This document shows, in pieces, positions 14,968-24,025 of a stretch of 64,000 nucleotides of DNA. Position 1 is the stretch's first letter. Every line of letters starts with the position of its first letter. The notes below the pieces were generated by a model, which was given only the letters and a program-made list of their open reading frames with translations, ran no database searches and was not told the origin of the DNA. The stretch covers positions 62,568 to 126,567 of the forward strand of contig DEJJ01000022.1 of the NCBI GenBank assembly GCA_002353285.1. The letters run 5' to 3'. The translations under genes and the position numbers were made by a program. Source of the stretch: Porphyromonadaceae bacterium UBA2751. Lineage in GTDB: Bacteria > Bacteroidota > Bacteroidia > Bacteroidales > Muribaculaceae.

Positions 14968-17877
14968 TCAGTATCCAAAGATCTCCTCGAGGCTCACGCG
15001 CTTAACGGGAGCAATCTTCTGCAAGCGGTCCATGTCGAGCTCCTTCTCATTGCCGAGGATGAGATAGCGATAAGGCTTGCCTGCCATGTTTTCTTTCTCG
15101 AAGTCGACAATATCGAAGAGATAAAGTTTTGGCAACTCTTCATATACCTTGGAATAGATGTCGAAGTCAATGCCACGTTCTTGGGCTGCCAGGTAGCTCT
15201 GAAGAACACCGAAACGGGTGGTGCGACGGCTGGCGAGCTTCTTCATGAGCGACTCCTTAGCGAGGTTGAAGGCACCATCGCTTTGGGGAATGTTGGCAAG
15301 GAGCTTGTTAAACTCGTCAACACAGTCCATCATCTTGTCATTTTGAGTGATGATATAGGTGTAAGCATCCTCCTTGTGACCCATGCGAGAGGGCTGGTTA
15401 TAAACAGCGGCTGCCGAGTAGGCCAGTCCACGTGCCTCACGCAGCTCTTGGAACACGATGCCATTCATGCCGGTGCCAAAGTATTCGTTAAAGAGGCTGA
15501 TAGTGGCTGCATGGTCTGGTTTCCAGTCGCGCTCGTTGTTGTTATACTGAACCATGTAGATGTTCTTCGCATCGTAGGGTGCCAGCAGTATCTCGGTCTC
15601 GGGAGTGGGCTGCTCCATGTAGTCCATGCCGAAGGGTACGTCGATGAGGTCCTTTGGGGTCTTGTGAAGCTTAGAGATGCTTGCCGAGAAGTCTTTCTCG
15701 CTCATGGGGCCAAAATAGAGTATCGTGTGCTGCATGTTGCCAAGGTTCTTCACAAGCTCCAGCAGTTCGGCAGGATTGGTGTTGCGAAGCTGATCTTCGC
15801 TCAGGATGTTGGTATAGGTGTTGTTAGGGCCAAACTGGCCATATTCCATGAGTCTTGCGAAGCACTGCTCCTGGTTGCTCTTGGCATCGGCGCGGGCTTT
15901 CATTATCAGGTCAACGAGACGGTTGTAGGCCTCGGTGTCGACAGCAGCATTCTTCATCAAGTCGTCAACGAGCGCCACAGCTTGTGGCATGTTCTCGTTA
16001 AGGCCGCTGATGGTGATGTATGTGTAATTGTCGGTTGTTGTGGCATCAAAGTGGCAAGCAAGCTTATACATGCGTTGCTTAAACTGCTGGGGAGTCAGTG
16101 TCTTAGTGCCCAGATAGTTGAGATAGTTGAACGCCAGGTCATAACGCAGGTCGGCTGTGTTGCCGAAGTCAAATTTGTATACCAGTGTAAAGAGGTCGTC
16201 GTCGGTGTTCTGCTTGTAGAGCAGTGGCAGGCCTGCCTTAGTTTCAGTCACGTTCATGTCTTTCTTGAAATCCACAAATCGTGGCTGGATGGGTTCAACG
16301 GTCTCGGCCATGAGGTTCTTGACGAAGTCGCTCTGCTTGTCGCGGTTGGTGGGGATGGGGGTGATAGCGGGTTTCTCAATCTTCTTGACCGAGGTGTCTA
16401 CGCCCTCGCGCTTGTACACGCACACATAGTTGTCGAGCAGATGGCGATTTGCGAAATCAACAATCTGCTGCTTGGTCATCTTGCCCATTCGGTCGAGCTG
16501 TCCCACCACTTGCTGCCACTCAATGCCGTTGATGAAGGCATTAACAAGGTATCTGGCACGGGCGCCGTTGTTGTTAAGGCCTCTCAAATACTGAAGTTTG
16601 GTGTTGTTAACCACGCTGGTGAGCAAGTCGTCGTCGAAGTCGCCCTTGCGCAGCTTCTCAATCTCCCCGAGCATCAGGTCGCGCACTTGCTCAAGCGACT
16701 GGCCTTCGTTGGGGTATCCCATGAGCATGAGCAACGAGTAGTCGGCCATCTCATCGGCATAGGTGTCAGCCCCCATGAGTTTTTGTGGCTGGTTAAGGTT
16801 GAGGTCTATCAGGCCAGCGGTACCGTTACTGAGCATCTGCGAGATCACCTCGATGGTGTCGTTTTGAAGCGATGCACCACCAGCAAAGCGCCATGCCAGA
16901 GTCACGAACTCTGCCTCCTGGCCCAGCACAGTGGTGTCGACAGGTGCGGTAATGGGCTTCAGTGGAGCAAATTCAGGTCGCGACAGGTTCTTGTTTGGCT
17001 GCCAGTCGCCAAAGTATTTGTCGAGAGTGGCAATTACCTTGTCAGGGTCAAAATCGCCAGCCATGCAGATGGCGATGTTGTTAGGGCAGTAGTAGTTGTT
17101 GTAATAGTTCTTGATATTGGTGATTGAGGGGTTCTTGAGGTGCTCCTGGGTGCCAATGGTGGTTTGGGTGCCATAGGGGTGGGTTGGAAATGCTTTGGCA
17201 TAGAGGGCTTCCTCAAGTTTCCACATGTCCTTGGCCATGCCTATGTTCTTCTCCTCATACACGGCCTCGAGCTCAGTGTGGAAACCGCGAATCACCATGT
17301 TGCGGAAGCGGTCGCTCTGGATGCGGGCCCAGCGCTCTACTTCGTTAGCGGGGATGTCCTCGGTGTAGCAGGTGACGTCGGTGCTGGTGTAAGCGTTGGT
17401 GCCTATGCCGCCAATGCCGGCCATCAACTTGTCATACTCGTTGGGAATGTTGTACTGTGCTGCAAGTTGCGACACACTATCTATCTCGTGGTAGAGCTGC
17501 TTGCGCTTGGCGGGGTCGGTGACCTTGCGGTACTGCTCGTAGCGGGCCTCTATTTCATCGAGATAAGGTGCCTCTTTCACTGGGTCGCTGGTGCCAAACT
17601 GCTTGGTGCCCTTGAACATCAAGTGCTCCAGGTAGTGTGCAAGGCCTGTGGTCTCGGCAGGATCGTTGCGAGAGCCAGTGCGCACCGCTATGTGGGCGGC
17701 AATGCGTGGCGACTCGTTGTTTACACTAAGGAACACTTTCATGCCGTTGCGCAGGGTGTAGCACTGTGTGTGCATTGGGTCTCCCTCGTAGGTTACTGCC
17801 TTGGGCAGTTGTGCTTGTGCCATGAGGCCTGTGGCTGTTATCATGGCAAGCAATGCGATTTTTTTGAAATGTTTCAT
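14968..17877 (-). CDS. M16 family zinc metallopeptidase (pitrilysin/insulinase type), secreted
   Basis: 969 aa with signal peptide (to about 22). The inverted zinc motif HxxEH is His81-Tyr-Leu-Glu84-His85 (GLAHYLEHLMFKGT), with the third ligand expected in the downstream FHTELEAVYEEKN segment. Two tandem M16 modules: an active N-terminal half and a C-terminal half with the RxxRGLAYS-type motif (REARGLAYSAAAVYNQ) that forms the rest of the closed chamber. Full-length for the one-chain M16 enzymes of Bacteroidetes. Probably a periplasmic peptidase degrading peptides or targeting signals. It lies 28 bp behind the GH84 gene on the same strand, with no terminator between, so the pair is probably one transcript read from the promoter at about 19883-19913. 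Confidence 0.93.
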   Translation of the reverse strand: MKHFKKIALLAMITATGLMAQAQLPKAVTYEGDPMHTQCYTLRNGMKVFLSVNNESPRIAAHIAVRTGSRNDPAETTGLAHYLEHLMFKGTKQFGTSDPVKEAPYLDEIEARYEQYRKVTDPAKRKQLYHEIDSVSQLAAQYNIPNEYDKLMAGIGGIGTNAYTSTDVTCYTEDIPANEVERWARIQSDRFRNMVIRGFHTELEAVYEEKNIGMAKDMWKLEEALYAKAFPTHPYGTQTTIGTQEHLKNPSITNIKNYYNNYYCPNNIAICMAGDFDPDKVIATLDKYFGDWQPNKNLSRPEFAPLKPITAPVDTTVLGQEAEFVTLAWRFAGGASLQNDTIEVISQMLSNGTAGLIDLNLNQPQKLMGADTYADEMADYSLLMLMGYPNEGQSLEQVRDLMLGEIEKLRKGDFDDDLLTSVVNNTKLQYLRGLNNNGARARYLVNAFINGIEWQQVVGQLDRMGKMTKQQIVDFANRHLLDNYVCVYKREGVDTSVKKIEKPAITPIPTNRDKQSDFVKNLMAETVEPIQPRFVDFKKDMNVTETKAGLPLLYKQNTDDDLFTLVYKFDFGNTADLRYDLAFNYLNYLGTKTLTPQQFKQRMYKLACHFDATTTDNYTYITISGLNENMPQAVALVDDLMKNAAVDTEAYNRLVDLIMKARADAKSNQEQCFARLMEYGQFGPNNTYTNILSEDQLRNTNPAELLELVKNLGNMQHTILYFGPMSEKDFSASISKLHKTPKDLIDVPFGMDYMEQPTPETEILLAPYDAKNIYMVQYNNNERDWKPDHAATISLFNEYFGTGMNGIVFQELREARGLAYSAAAVYNQPSRMGHKEDAYTYIITQNDKMMDCVDEFNKLLANIPQSDGAFNLAKESLMKKLASRRTTRFGVLQSYLAAQERGIDFDIYSKVYEELPKLYLFDIVDFEKENMAGKPYRYLILGNEKELDMDRLQKIAPVKRVSLEEIFGY

Positions 17878-17905
17878 AGAATTTTATTTAATAATAATGT
17901 ATATT

Positions 17906-19852
17906 TTATTCTTTTTTTGCTTTGACACCACTTTGATTCCGCAGCCATTCCAGTAATGGCATCAGTCGCTCATTCGACGGCTCGGCAGTGAGCACCCTAA
18001 GTGAGATATCTTCGCCCATGCCACCAAGTGTCTCAAACTGAAAGTTGGGGTTTTCGTCATATTTATATGCTTGTGCGTTCTTGCCTTCAATGAGGGCTAT
18101 TGCATCGGCACTCATTGCTTCGAGCTTGAGAAGCCATGGCCGCACATCGTTGTAAAGTAGTCGGTCACTCTCGTTGCTGGAGTTTCTCATTGCTTTTATC
18201 ACCTGGCAAGCCTCGTGAACTTCGCGCAACTCAGCAAGAAGAGAGTTCGGTCTTGGCGCTCCACGTTTCACCGAGGCCATATAATTGTGAATTCTGTAGC
18301 CTATCGCGTCGTTGTCATAATAGCGCAGATACGGAGCCAGCTTTTTGAATGCCCTACCATATTCTTTGCCCACAACGGCTGGTATTGCTGCTTCCCAACT
18401 CTCGTAGTTGTCGAACGCTGCATTATTCCAAGTGTAGTCAGCAATGCTGAAGAGTGCCACTTTCGACAACTCGCCCTGCTGCATGGGGTTGATGATAAGG
18501 GTGTTGAGACCATTGAGGTGCTTCTCGGTGTGTGAAAGGTTGTCGATATGGGTCTCGTCACGGAAGTTGCTGTAAGTGTCCATCACAAAGAGCTTGGTTG
18601 GGTCCTGGTCGTTGCAAGGATAGTTCCACCACCAGCTCACCTCGCGGCCTAGCCAACTGCTCACCAGTGCCAAATCATCATTATTAGGCACCGACCACAC
18701 GTCGCGCCCAGTGATGTAGATGTTAACCTTCTCGGGTGTCGTGCTCAGCGATTCATAAAACTCCCTGGCACGATCCTGGTTCACCCATCCGTGAGCATAG
18801 AGTTGAGGTACATAGTGCAGTGGCTTCACGGTGTCGGCAACATTGGCACCGGCCTTGTTCCACCGCTCATCTATGCGATGCTGCAACGCAGTGAGGTTGT
18901 CGGCACAGAGTTTCATGATGGCAGGGTCGCTGGGCACGCCCACATCGTCGACAAACACGCCAAACTGCCGCACGCCAAGCCCATGCATGCTCTCAAATTT
19001 CGCCATAATCTTATCGAGCACCTGTGGGTCCTCGGCATTGGCGAAAGCCTTGCCTGGGTGAATAGCCCAAATGAAGTTCACCTTGGTGTCGTGGGCTACC
19101 TTTGTGATGTCGCGCATCATGTCTTGGTTAAGGTAGCCTATGCGCTGCTGCTCGGCACTGATGCTGGTGGGGTAGGGGGCACCCCAGTAGCGTGAATGGT
19201 AAGGATCGCTCTTGGCGCCATACATGTAGGTGTTCATCTTGTAGCGTGCCATGAAGCGGAACAGGTCCTTAGTCACTTCGGCGCTATAAGGCACGCCATA
19301 GTAGCCCTCAATGATGCCGCGGTTCTTGACATCGGCATAGTCGTAGATTGTGACGCATGGCAAGTCGGTTGTGCCTTGATCGAGCATCTGCTCAAGAGAT
19401 GCCAGTCCGCAGAACACAGCATCAGTGTCTTCACCAATGATTGCCACATTAGCTAGACCTTTACTATCTGATTTAAGATTCAAGATATGACGGTCATATT
19501 TTGGCAAATTAAAGATGCTTCGGTCAACACGCAACACGGCATGATGTTCATCACCAATCTTTTCTTTTGGATTGTTTACACTAAGATGCACGAAAGACGG
19601 ACAGTTGTGAGGAGGAGTGCCAGCCATAATCACCGCTGGAACAAGACCATGGTCACTAAGTATCTGCTTTGCGCGATTTATTGTTGCAATGTCAATCCCA
19701 TCTTGAGGAAATATAAATACTCTCTGAGAAAAGGATGCCGTGCCAGGATTCAACACCTGCTCATGTGGAACGGGGTAGATGTTGTAGACCTCGGTGGCAC
19801 CTAGCAAAGCTACCGCCATAAACGCCATGGTTAAGAAAAAAGCTCTTGTCAT
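17906..19852 (-). CDS. GH84 beta-N-acetylglucosaminidase (O-GlcNAcase/hyaluronidase-like)
   Basis: 648 aa with a signal peptide. The N-terminal alpha/beta domain (about 22-170, starting YNIYPVPHEQ) is the GH20b-like module usual in GH84. The catalytic barrel follows, with GIIEGYYGVPYS at about 179-190 (substrate-side Gly/Tyr loop) and the catalytic Asp pair Asp302-Asp303 in FGVFVDDVG. The mechanism uses the substrate acetamido group. A C-terminal helical region matches the rest of family members such as the Bacteroides enzyme. Probable role: removing GlcNAc from host glycoproteins or glycans in the periplasm or at the cell surface. First gene of a two-gene unit with the M16 peptidase. Confidence 0.93.
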   Translation of the reverse strand: MTRAFFLTMAFMAVALLGATEVYNIYPVPHEQVLNPGTASFSQRVFIFPQDGIDIATINRAKQILSDHGLVPAVIMAGTPPHNCPSFVHLSVNNPKEKIGDEHHAVLRVDRSIFNLPKYDRHILNLKSDSKGLANVAIIGEDTDAVFCGLASLEQMLDQGTTDLPCVTIYDYADVKNRGIIEGYYGVPYSAEVTKDLFRFMARYKMNTYMYGAKSDPYHSRYWGAPYPTSISAEQQRIGYLNQDMMRDITKVAHDTKVNFIWAIHPGKAFANAEDPQVLDKIMAKFESMHGLGVRQFGVFVDDVGVPSDPAIMKLCADNLTALQHRIDERWNKAGANVADTVKPLHYVPQLYAHGWVNQDRAREFYESLSTTPEKVNIYITGRDVWSVPNNDDLALVSSWLGREVSWWWNYPCNDQDPTKLFVMDTYSNFRDETHIDNLSHTEKHLNGLNTLIINPMQQGELSKVALFSIADYTWNNAAFDNYESWEAAIPAVVGKEYGRAFKKLAPYLRYYDNDAIGYRIHNYMASVKRGAPRPNSLLAELREVHEACQVIKAMRNSSNESDRLLYNDVRPWLLKLEAMSADAIALIEGKNAQAYKYDENPNFQFETLGGMGEDISLRVLTAEPSNERLMPLLEWLRNQSGVKAKKE

Positions 19853-19882
19853 TTTTTATAAATACAGATTATTTATAGCTTA

Positions 19883-19913
19883 CAAAATTAACGATTACAC
19901 TGCAAACGACAAA
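19883..19913 (-). promoter_or_regulatory. Promoter of the GH84-M16 unit
   Basis: Minus strand: TTTG (19913-19910), 19 nt, TAATTTTG (19890-19883). About 24 nt of leader to the start codon. Confidence 0.75.
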
Positions 19914-20012
19914 AGGTTTTCACGAAAATTGCAACTCCTCTAATTCAAAAATGAGAGAAAAATGCGAAAAATCGAAAAAATGCACTTTTTCTGAAAAAAA
20001 ACATCCAAAAAT

Positions 20013-20043
20013 TTTGCAGATTAGAAAATGTGTTGTAACTTTG
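20013..20043 (+). promoter_or_regulatory. Promoter of tRNA-Glu
   Basis: TTTG (20013-20016), 19 nt, TAACTTTG (20036-20043); start expected about 20050, 11 nt before the mature 5' end. Confidence 0.75.
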
Positions 20044-20060
20044 CACCGCAATTCCGAAAT

Positions 20061-20133
20061 GGTGGTATCGTCTAGTGGCCTAGGACGCTGGCCTCTCACG
20101 CCGGAAACCGGGGTTCGACTCCCCGTACCACTA
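20061..20133 (+). tRNA. tRNA-Glu (anticodon CTC)
   Basis: 73 nt. Acceptor GGTGGTA/TACCACT (with G1-U72), U8, D-arm GTCT...AGGAC, anticodon stem CTGGC/GCCGG around loop CTCTCAC (anticodon CTC, decoding GAG), and T-arm CGGGG-TTCGACT-CCCCG with discriminator A. CCA is not encoded. The CTC species is the minor isoacceptor beside the usual TTC species. Confidence 0.95.
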
Positions 20134-20138
20134 CAAAG

Positions 20139-20179
20139 AAATTGGCTCGTTAATCACAACGAGCCAATTTCCTTTTTTT
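20139..20179 (+). terminator. Terminator of tRNA-Glu
   Basis: AAATTGGCTCGT pairs with ACGAGCCAATTT (loop about 8 nt), then CC and seven Ts. Confidence 0.85.
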
Positions 20180-20234
20180 ACTATCATATATCATTGATGT
20201 GATTTTTTTTAAGGCATATGAACTGGTTTTGAAA

Positions 20235-20281
20235 GAAAAAAACGCTGATATAATAGTGTCAAACTATTGATTATCAGCGTT
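20235..20281 (-). terminator. Terminator of tRNA-Val
   Basis: Minus strand AACGCTGATA...TATCAGCGTT stem, with an inner CAATAGTTTGACACTATT hairpin, followed by a T run. Confidence 0.8.
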
Positions 20282-20292
20282 GTTTCTTGGGG

Positions 20293-20367
20293 TGGGTGCT
20301 GACGGATTCGAACCGCCGACCCTCTGCTTGTAAGGCAGATGCTCTGAACCAGCTGAGCTAAGCACCC
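20293..20367 (-). tRNA. tRNA-Val (anticodon TAC)
   Basis: 75 nt. Acceptor GGGTGCT/AGCACCC, D-arm GCTC...GAGC, anticodon stem TCTGC/GCAGA around loop CTTACAA (anticodon TAC), and T-arm with GGTTCGAATCC. Discriminator A; CCA not encoded. Confidence 0.95.
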
Positions 20368-20390
20368 ATGCCTTCTTGCGAAAAGCGATG

Positions 20391-20422
20391 CAAAGTTACA
20401 ACCGTTTTTTTAGCTGTGCAAG
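20391..20422 (-). promoter_or_regulatory. Promoter of tRNA-Val
   Basis: Minus strand TAACTTTG (20398-20391) with a CTTG about 20 nt upstream. Confidence 0.7.
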
Positions 20423-20495
20423 TTTTTTGTCAACTTTTTTTCAAAAAAGTGATTTTTCTTGAGATTTTCTTGTGCTTTGAGCTTTTTTGGGTGCA

Positions 20496-22934
20496 TTATC
20501 TATTTTGTTGTTTTAGTCTTTTGGCTACATTCAGCAGTTGCTCTCCCATGTGAATGGTGTAGCCTTGCTTGATGAAATAGACATTGCCGTTGCTGTCGGT
20601 TAGCAAGAAAACTGGTAGCGTAGCTGTGTCGATGTTTAGTTGGTTTACAATAGTTGTGCTTAATTCTTTGTTTGGGTCAAGCTCAATCAACCATGTAGAA
20701 TTGCTGAATTCCTGGGTTTTGTATTTCAGGAATCCGTCACCGTTGCTGTCGATAATGACAAGGTTGCAGCCGTTTGTCTCGAGCTCCTTGATGCAAGTTG
20801 CGATATCGTGCATGGCATGGTTGGTGGGCTCATGGTTAGATGTGATGATTCCAATTATAGTGTATCCATTTTGTCCAACAATTCTAAATTGTTTATTGCC
20901 CGATGATAATTCTGGGTAGGTCAGGTTGTTGTCAATGTTGCCAATGATGTGGAGCTCGTCTTGCGATTCTCTAAGGTTGAGCGTCACTGATTGTTCTTGA
21001 TTAGAAATGATTGTGAAAGTGGTCGTGCTTGCAAGCACGCTGCCGTCGCTCTGTCGGTTGCCCGTAGTGAGCAGGTAGATGCCAGGCTCAAGCTCAACTC
21101 CGTCTTTGAACGACTTGTTCCATGTGGCGTCTTCGGGGTAGGTGAGCAGTTGAGGTTTGTTGTCCACTATCTTGCTCAGTGTGAAGTGGGTGTAGTAGGC
21201 GAGATCGTTATGTGTGCCACTTGGGGTGAACTTCAGTCGCAAAGTGCCATTTGGTTCGTTTTTTTGCGAAACTTGTTCTTCAAATTTCACCTCGTGCCAG
21301 GAGTTGTTTTGATAATGCTCAAGATTGCCGTTCACCTCGTTGATGCGTGCAGGCCAACCCAGGCTACGCGCTGCACTAACGAAGAAGATGGCGCGTCCCA
21401 GTTCGTCGGTGATGCGTGTGTGGTATACACTCATGGGTTGCTGACGCAGTCGTTGTGGATTGTGCTTGTTGTCGATAGTGATATTGTTCTTGGTCCACTC
21501 AATGAGTTGACCTATGTTTTTAATGTGACGAAGTTCCTTGGCGAAGAATGACTTGTAGGGTGTGAGCCATTCGTTTTCCACACGAGGGTTGAGGACATAG
21601 CGGTAGTAGATTTCGCTGGTGTCGGTCACTGTCGCTTCATTGTCGCGCAGCACATCGAGTGAGATGTCGCGCAGGTCTTTGGCGCTGATAACTTCAAGGA
21701 GTTTGGTAGCCATCGGCTTGTTTTTAGCGTCGTTGAGGAATTGCTGGATCACCTGGTGGTTGCCTCGCCATGCTTCGACTGGCATCGTGGCTTCGTAGGC
21801 TTGGCGAATGGAGTCCTCTTGTGCTTTGCGCTGGTCGTTGATGGTGCGTTGCTCGGCGGTGACCTTTGGGATGATGGGGTGGGGTGCTGGTGGCACAATA
21901 TCGAGTTCAAGATGCTGTGGTAACGAACAGTCGCTCAACTCGATTAAAATACTGTCATCCTTATTGCCTGCCCATGACACTTTTTTCACTGCCACTAAGT
22001 CATCTTTGGTCACCCATACCAGGAGGTCGCCCATGCCAGCACTTAGGGTTGCTATGCCATTCGCATTGGTGGTTTTAGTGGCCACTGTGTAGAATTCGGC
22101 ATAGTTGTAGAGCTTGAATTGCACAGTAGCATCAGGCACTGGATTGCCGTAGCGGTCGTGGACCTTTATGTGACGGATAGAGGTGGGGGTGTAGTTGGAA
22201 GTCACATTAATCTCGGTGTAGCAAGGAGTGCGGCTCATTACCTCCTCAGGCCCATTGTAGTCGCCAGCCACCTTGGTGTGCATGAGCATGGCCCGCGATG
22301 CGCTCTCGTTGAACCATCCCAGGTCGAGCACCGGTTCGGGCTCGCAAGCTCCCAGGAAATGCCAGTTGCCGTCGACCCATGCTTCGACCCATGCATGGTT
22401 GTCGTCGGTGTGTGCCCATCGTGGAGTGTAGACTTGGCGTGCTGGGATGCAAACGGAGCGTAGCGCGGCCACTAGGAACGTCGACTCCTCGCCGCATCGG
22501 CCATAGGCAGTTCGCATCGTGGCTAGGGGACTGCTGGTGCGTGCGTCGCTAGGCCTGTAGCTAACCTTCTCATGGCACCAGTGGTTCACTTCGAGCACCG
22601 CCTCGGCCATAGTGAGATGCTTAACACGGTCCTTGAGTTCATTGTAGAAAACCCACCGGGCAGTGTCAAGATTCTCGTTGTTGATGCGCACTGGCAGAAC
22701 AAAGTGCTCCAGCTCCAGCTGTGGTACGCTCTTTCCCCACGGCATCTCATTGCGTGCCTGCATGGTTGCATTGTAGTTGCGCAGGTAGAAATCCTGCGAG
22801 TAGTCGAGGCGATCGGGCAATGCCAATGAGGCCATAGCTTTGTTGTGGTAAGAGTTGACGAAGTCGTTGCCCTGTGCCGTTACTGCAGTTGCCATGATGG
22901 CGAGAGATATGAACATCAGTTTAATGGTTTTCAT
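20496..22934 (-). CDS. Secreted transglutaminase-like protein with C-terminal thioredoxin-like region
   Basis: 812 aa with a signal peptide (to about 22). A transglutaminase-like core lies around residues 105-200: nucleophile Cys147 in AYGRCGEESTFL, His180 in DDNHAWVEAWVDGNWHFL, and an acidic segment ACEPE where the third catalytic residue is expected. Next comes a beta-sandwich region (about 245-330, KVHDRYGNPVPDATVQF) like a carboxypeptidase regulatory or Ig-like module, then a second mixed region. The last about 130 residues (NGYTIIGIITSN, LVIIDSNGDGFLKYK, TLPVFLLTDSNGNVYF) look like a thioredoxin fold without a CxxC. Such proteins in Bacteroidales are usually annotated only as transglutaminase domain proteins; they may act as peptidases or amidases of cell-envelope or dietary proteins. 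Substrate unknown. Monocistronic. Confidence 0.8.
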   Translation of the reverse strand: MKTIKLMFISLAIMATAVTAQGNDFVNSYHNKAMASLALPDRLDYSQDFYLRNYNATMQARNEMPWGKSVPQLELEHFVLPVRINNENLDTARWVFYNELKDRVKHLTMAEAVLEVNHWCHEKVSYRPSDARTSSPLATMRTAYGRCGEESTFLVAALRSVCIPARQVYTPRWAHTDDNHAWVEAWVDGNWHFLGACEPEPVLDLGWFNESASRAMLMHTKVAGDYNGPEEVMSRTPCYTEINVTSNYTPTSIRHIKVHDRYGNPVPDATVQFKLYNYAEFYTVATKTTNANGIATLSAGMGDLLVWVTKDDLVAVKKVSWAGNKDDSILIELSDCSLPQHLELDIVPPAPHPIIPKVTAEQRTINDQRKAQEDSIRQAYEATMPVEAWRGNHQVIQQFLNDAKNKPMATKLLEVISAKDLRDISLDVLRDNEATVTDTSEIYYRYVLNPRVENEWLTPYKSFFAKELRHIKNIGQLIEWTKNNITIDNKHNPQRLRQQPMSVYHTRITDELGRAIFFVSAARSLGWPARINEVNGNLEHYQNNSWHEVKFEEQVSQKNEPNGTLRLKFTPSGTHNDLAYYTHFTLSKIVDNKPQLLTYPEDATWNKSFKDGVELEPGIYLLTTGNRQSDGSVLASTTTFTIISNQEQSVTLNLRESQDELHIIGNIDNNLTYPELSSGNKQFRIVGQNGYTIIGIITSNHEPTNHAMHDIATCIKELETNGCNLVIIDSNGDGFLKYKTQEFSNSTWLIELDPNKELSTTIVNQLNIDTATLPVFLLTDSNGNVYFIKQGYTIHMGEQLLNVAKRLKQQNR

Positions 22935-22960
22935 GAGAGTGTGGTTTTGTTTTAATGCTA

Positions 22961-22968
22961 CAAAGATA
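22961..22968 (-). promoter_or_regulatory. Predicted -7 box of the transglutaminase-like gene
   Basis: TATCTTTG on the minus strand, 26 nt before the start codon; no good TTTG at -33. Confidence 0.5.
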
Positions 22969-23097
22969 GCAAGATATAGTCAAAAAATCACGACATATCA
23001 TAACAAAATATTAACAATGCTTGGCGAATTCGTTATAAATGCCTAACTTAGCAAACTGAAAAGATAATTACTAATTAAACCTAAATATAATTCGATT

Positions 23098-23646
23098 ATG
23101 AGACCAAGTTACGTGATGTTTGCCGATGGCTTTGAGGAAATCGAGGCCCTGACTGTTGTTGATGTGATGCGTCGTGCTGGTATGCCGGTGGTTACAATGT
23201 CGATTTATGATGCTCCCGAGGCGATAGGTGCCCACGGTGTTACTGTGGTTGCCGATGAGTCGTTTGATGCCGAGATGCTTGAGGAAGCCGAGTGGGTTAT
23301 TTGCCCTGGTGGCATGCCTGGGGCGTCGAATCTTGCAGAGTGTGAGGCATTGTGCGAGATACTTAAGGAGCGCAATGAGGCCGATGAGAATATTGCCGCC
23401 ATTTGTGCTTCTCCTTCAGTGATTTTTGGTCCATTGGGGCTGCTTAAGGGCCGCAACGCCACTTGCTATCCTGGCATGGAGCAGGGCATGGAGGGTGCCA
23501 ATGTGGTTAATGACCATGTAGTGGTTGACGGCAACATTGTCACTGGCATGGGGCCTGCCTCGGCGTCTCGATTTGCTCTTGCGATAGCAGCTATCAGCAT
23601 GGGCGAGGATGTGGCAGCCGAAGTGGCGGCAGGCATGCTGCTTTAA
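23098..23646 (+). CDS. DJ-1/PfpI family protein (YajL-like)
   Basis: 182 aa, single class I glutamine amidotransferase-like fold. The nucleophile elbow is IAAICASPSVIFG (reactive Cys), an early Glu stands in FADGFEEIEALTVVD, and ATCYPGMEQGM follows, all typical of the DJ-1/YajL/ThiJ subgroup. Members act as oxidative-stress chaperones or glyoxalase/deglycase-type enzymes; the precise activity here cannot be read from sequence. An imperfect promoter (TAACTTAG near 23043) precedes it. Downstream lies a repeat-rich gene-free stretch. Confidence 0.9.
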   Translation: MRPSYVMFADGFEEIEALTVVDVMRRAGMPVVTMSIYDAPEAIGAHGVTVVADESFDAEMLEEAEWVICPGGMPGASNLAECEALCEILKERNEADENIAAICASPSVIFGPLGLLKGRNATCYPGMEQGMEGANVVNDHVVVDGNIVTGMGPASASRFALAIAAISMGEDVAAEVAAGMLL

Positions 23647-23689
23647 TGATTTTTTGTCAGACGAACGAAAAACGATTAAAGACAACTTG

Positions 23690-23818
23690 GAATCACTGGA
23701 ATCAGTGGAATCAGTGGAATCAACAACTTTCACAACCCGTAGACAACAGGCACAACATTGTGTTGTTCTACATGGAATCAGTGGAATCAAACAACTGGCA
23801 CAACCTGTAAACAACTTT
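23690..23818. repeat. 9-bp GGAATCANT array and duplicated flanking block
   Basis: GAATC occurs at 23690, 23699, 23708 and 23717 (exact 9-base steps) and again at 23775 and 23784. Each array is followed by a related block (AACAACTTTCACAACCCGTAGACAAC and its variant AACAACTGGCACAACCTGTAAACAAC), so the unit has been duplicated. A small ACAACA/TGTTGT palindrome sits between the copies. Each unit carries GANTC. Confidence 0.75.
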
Positions 23819-23855
23819 CTTGGGCTGGGTTAGTTGTCTTGCATTTTTGGAGGGT

Positions 23856-23933
23856 GGTGGGACAGTTTTGCGTTTTTTTTATTGGAGTGGCATTATGTCA
23901 ATGAGCGCTTGTTGTGATTGTTGGGCAAAGGTA
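23856..23933 (-). repeat. Dispersed promoter-TGTCCCAC element, copy A
   Basis: Read on the minus strand: TACCTTTGCCC (a perfect -7 box), a middle part with ATCACA and TTGACATAATGCCAC, an A run, then ACGCAAAACTGTCCCACC. About 80% identical by eye to copy C (25119-25198). It points into the GAATC arrays at 23.7-23.8 kb. No coding frame. With the array and the terminator at 23964 it fills the gene-free stretch 23647-24025. Confidence 0.65.
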
Positions 23934-23963
23934 ATGCTTTGGTGTGAGGAAAAACAATATCAT

Positions 23964-24000
23964 AAAAAATCGTGGGGATTAGTGGTCTCCACGATTTTTT
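23964..24000 (-). terminator. Terminator of the 24.0-24.7 kb barrel gene
   Basis: AAATCGTGG and CCACGATTT arms with flanking A and T runs on both strands. Confidence 0.8.
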
Positions 24001-24025
24001 ATATTTGGTTTTTAAATGTGTTTTT

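Noticed and set aside
15181..17127. A 648-codon open frame opposite the M16 peptidase gene
   Set aside because: Lies entirely antisense to a clear peptidase with zinc motif. Its product is a low-complexity Val/His/Leu pattern typical of a mirrored frame in GC-rich codon usage.
19951..20202. Open frame of 83 codons upstream of and across tRNA-Glu
   Set aside because: It runs through the tRNA gene, its promoter and the terminator stem.
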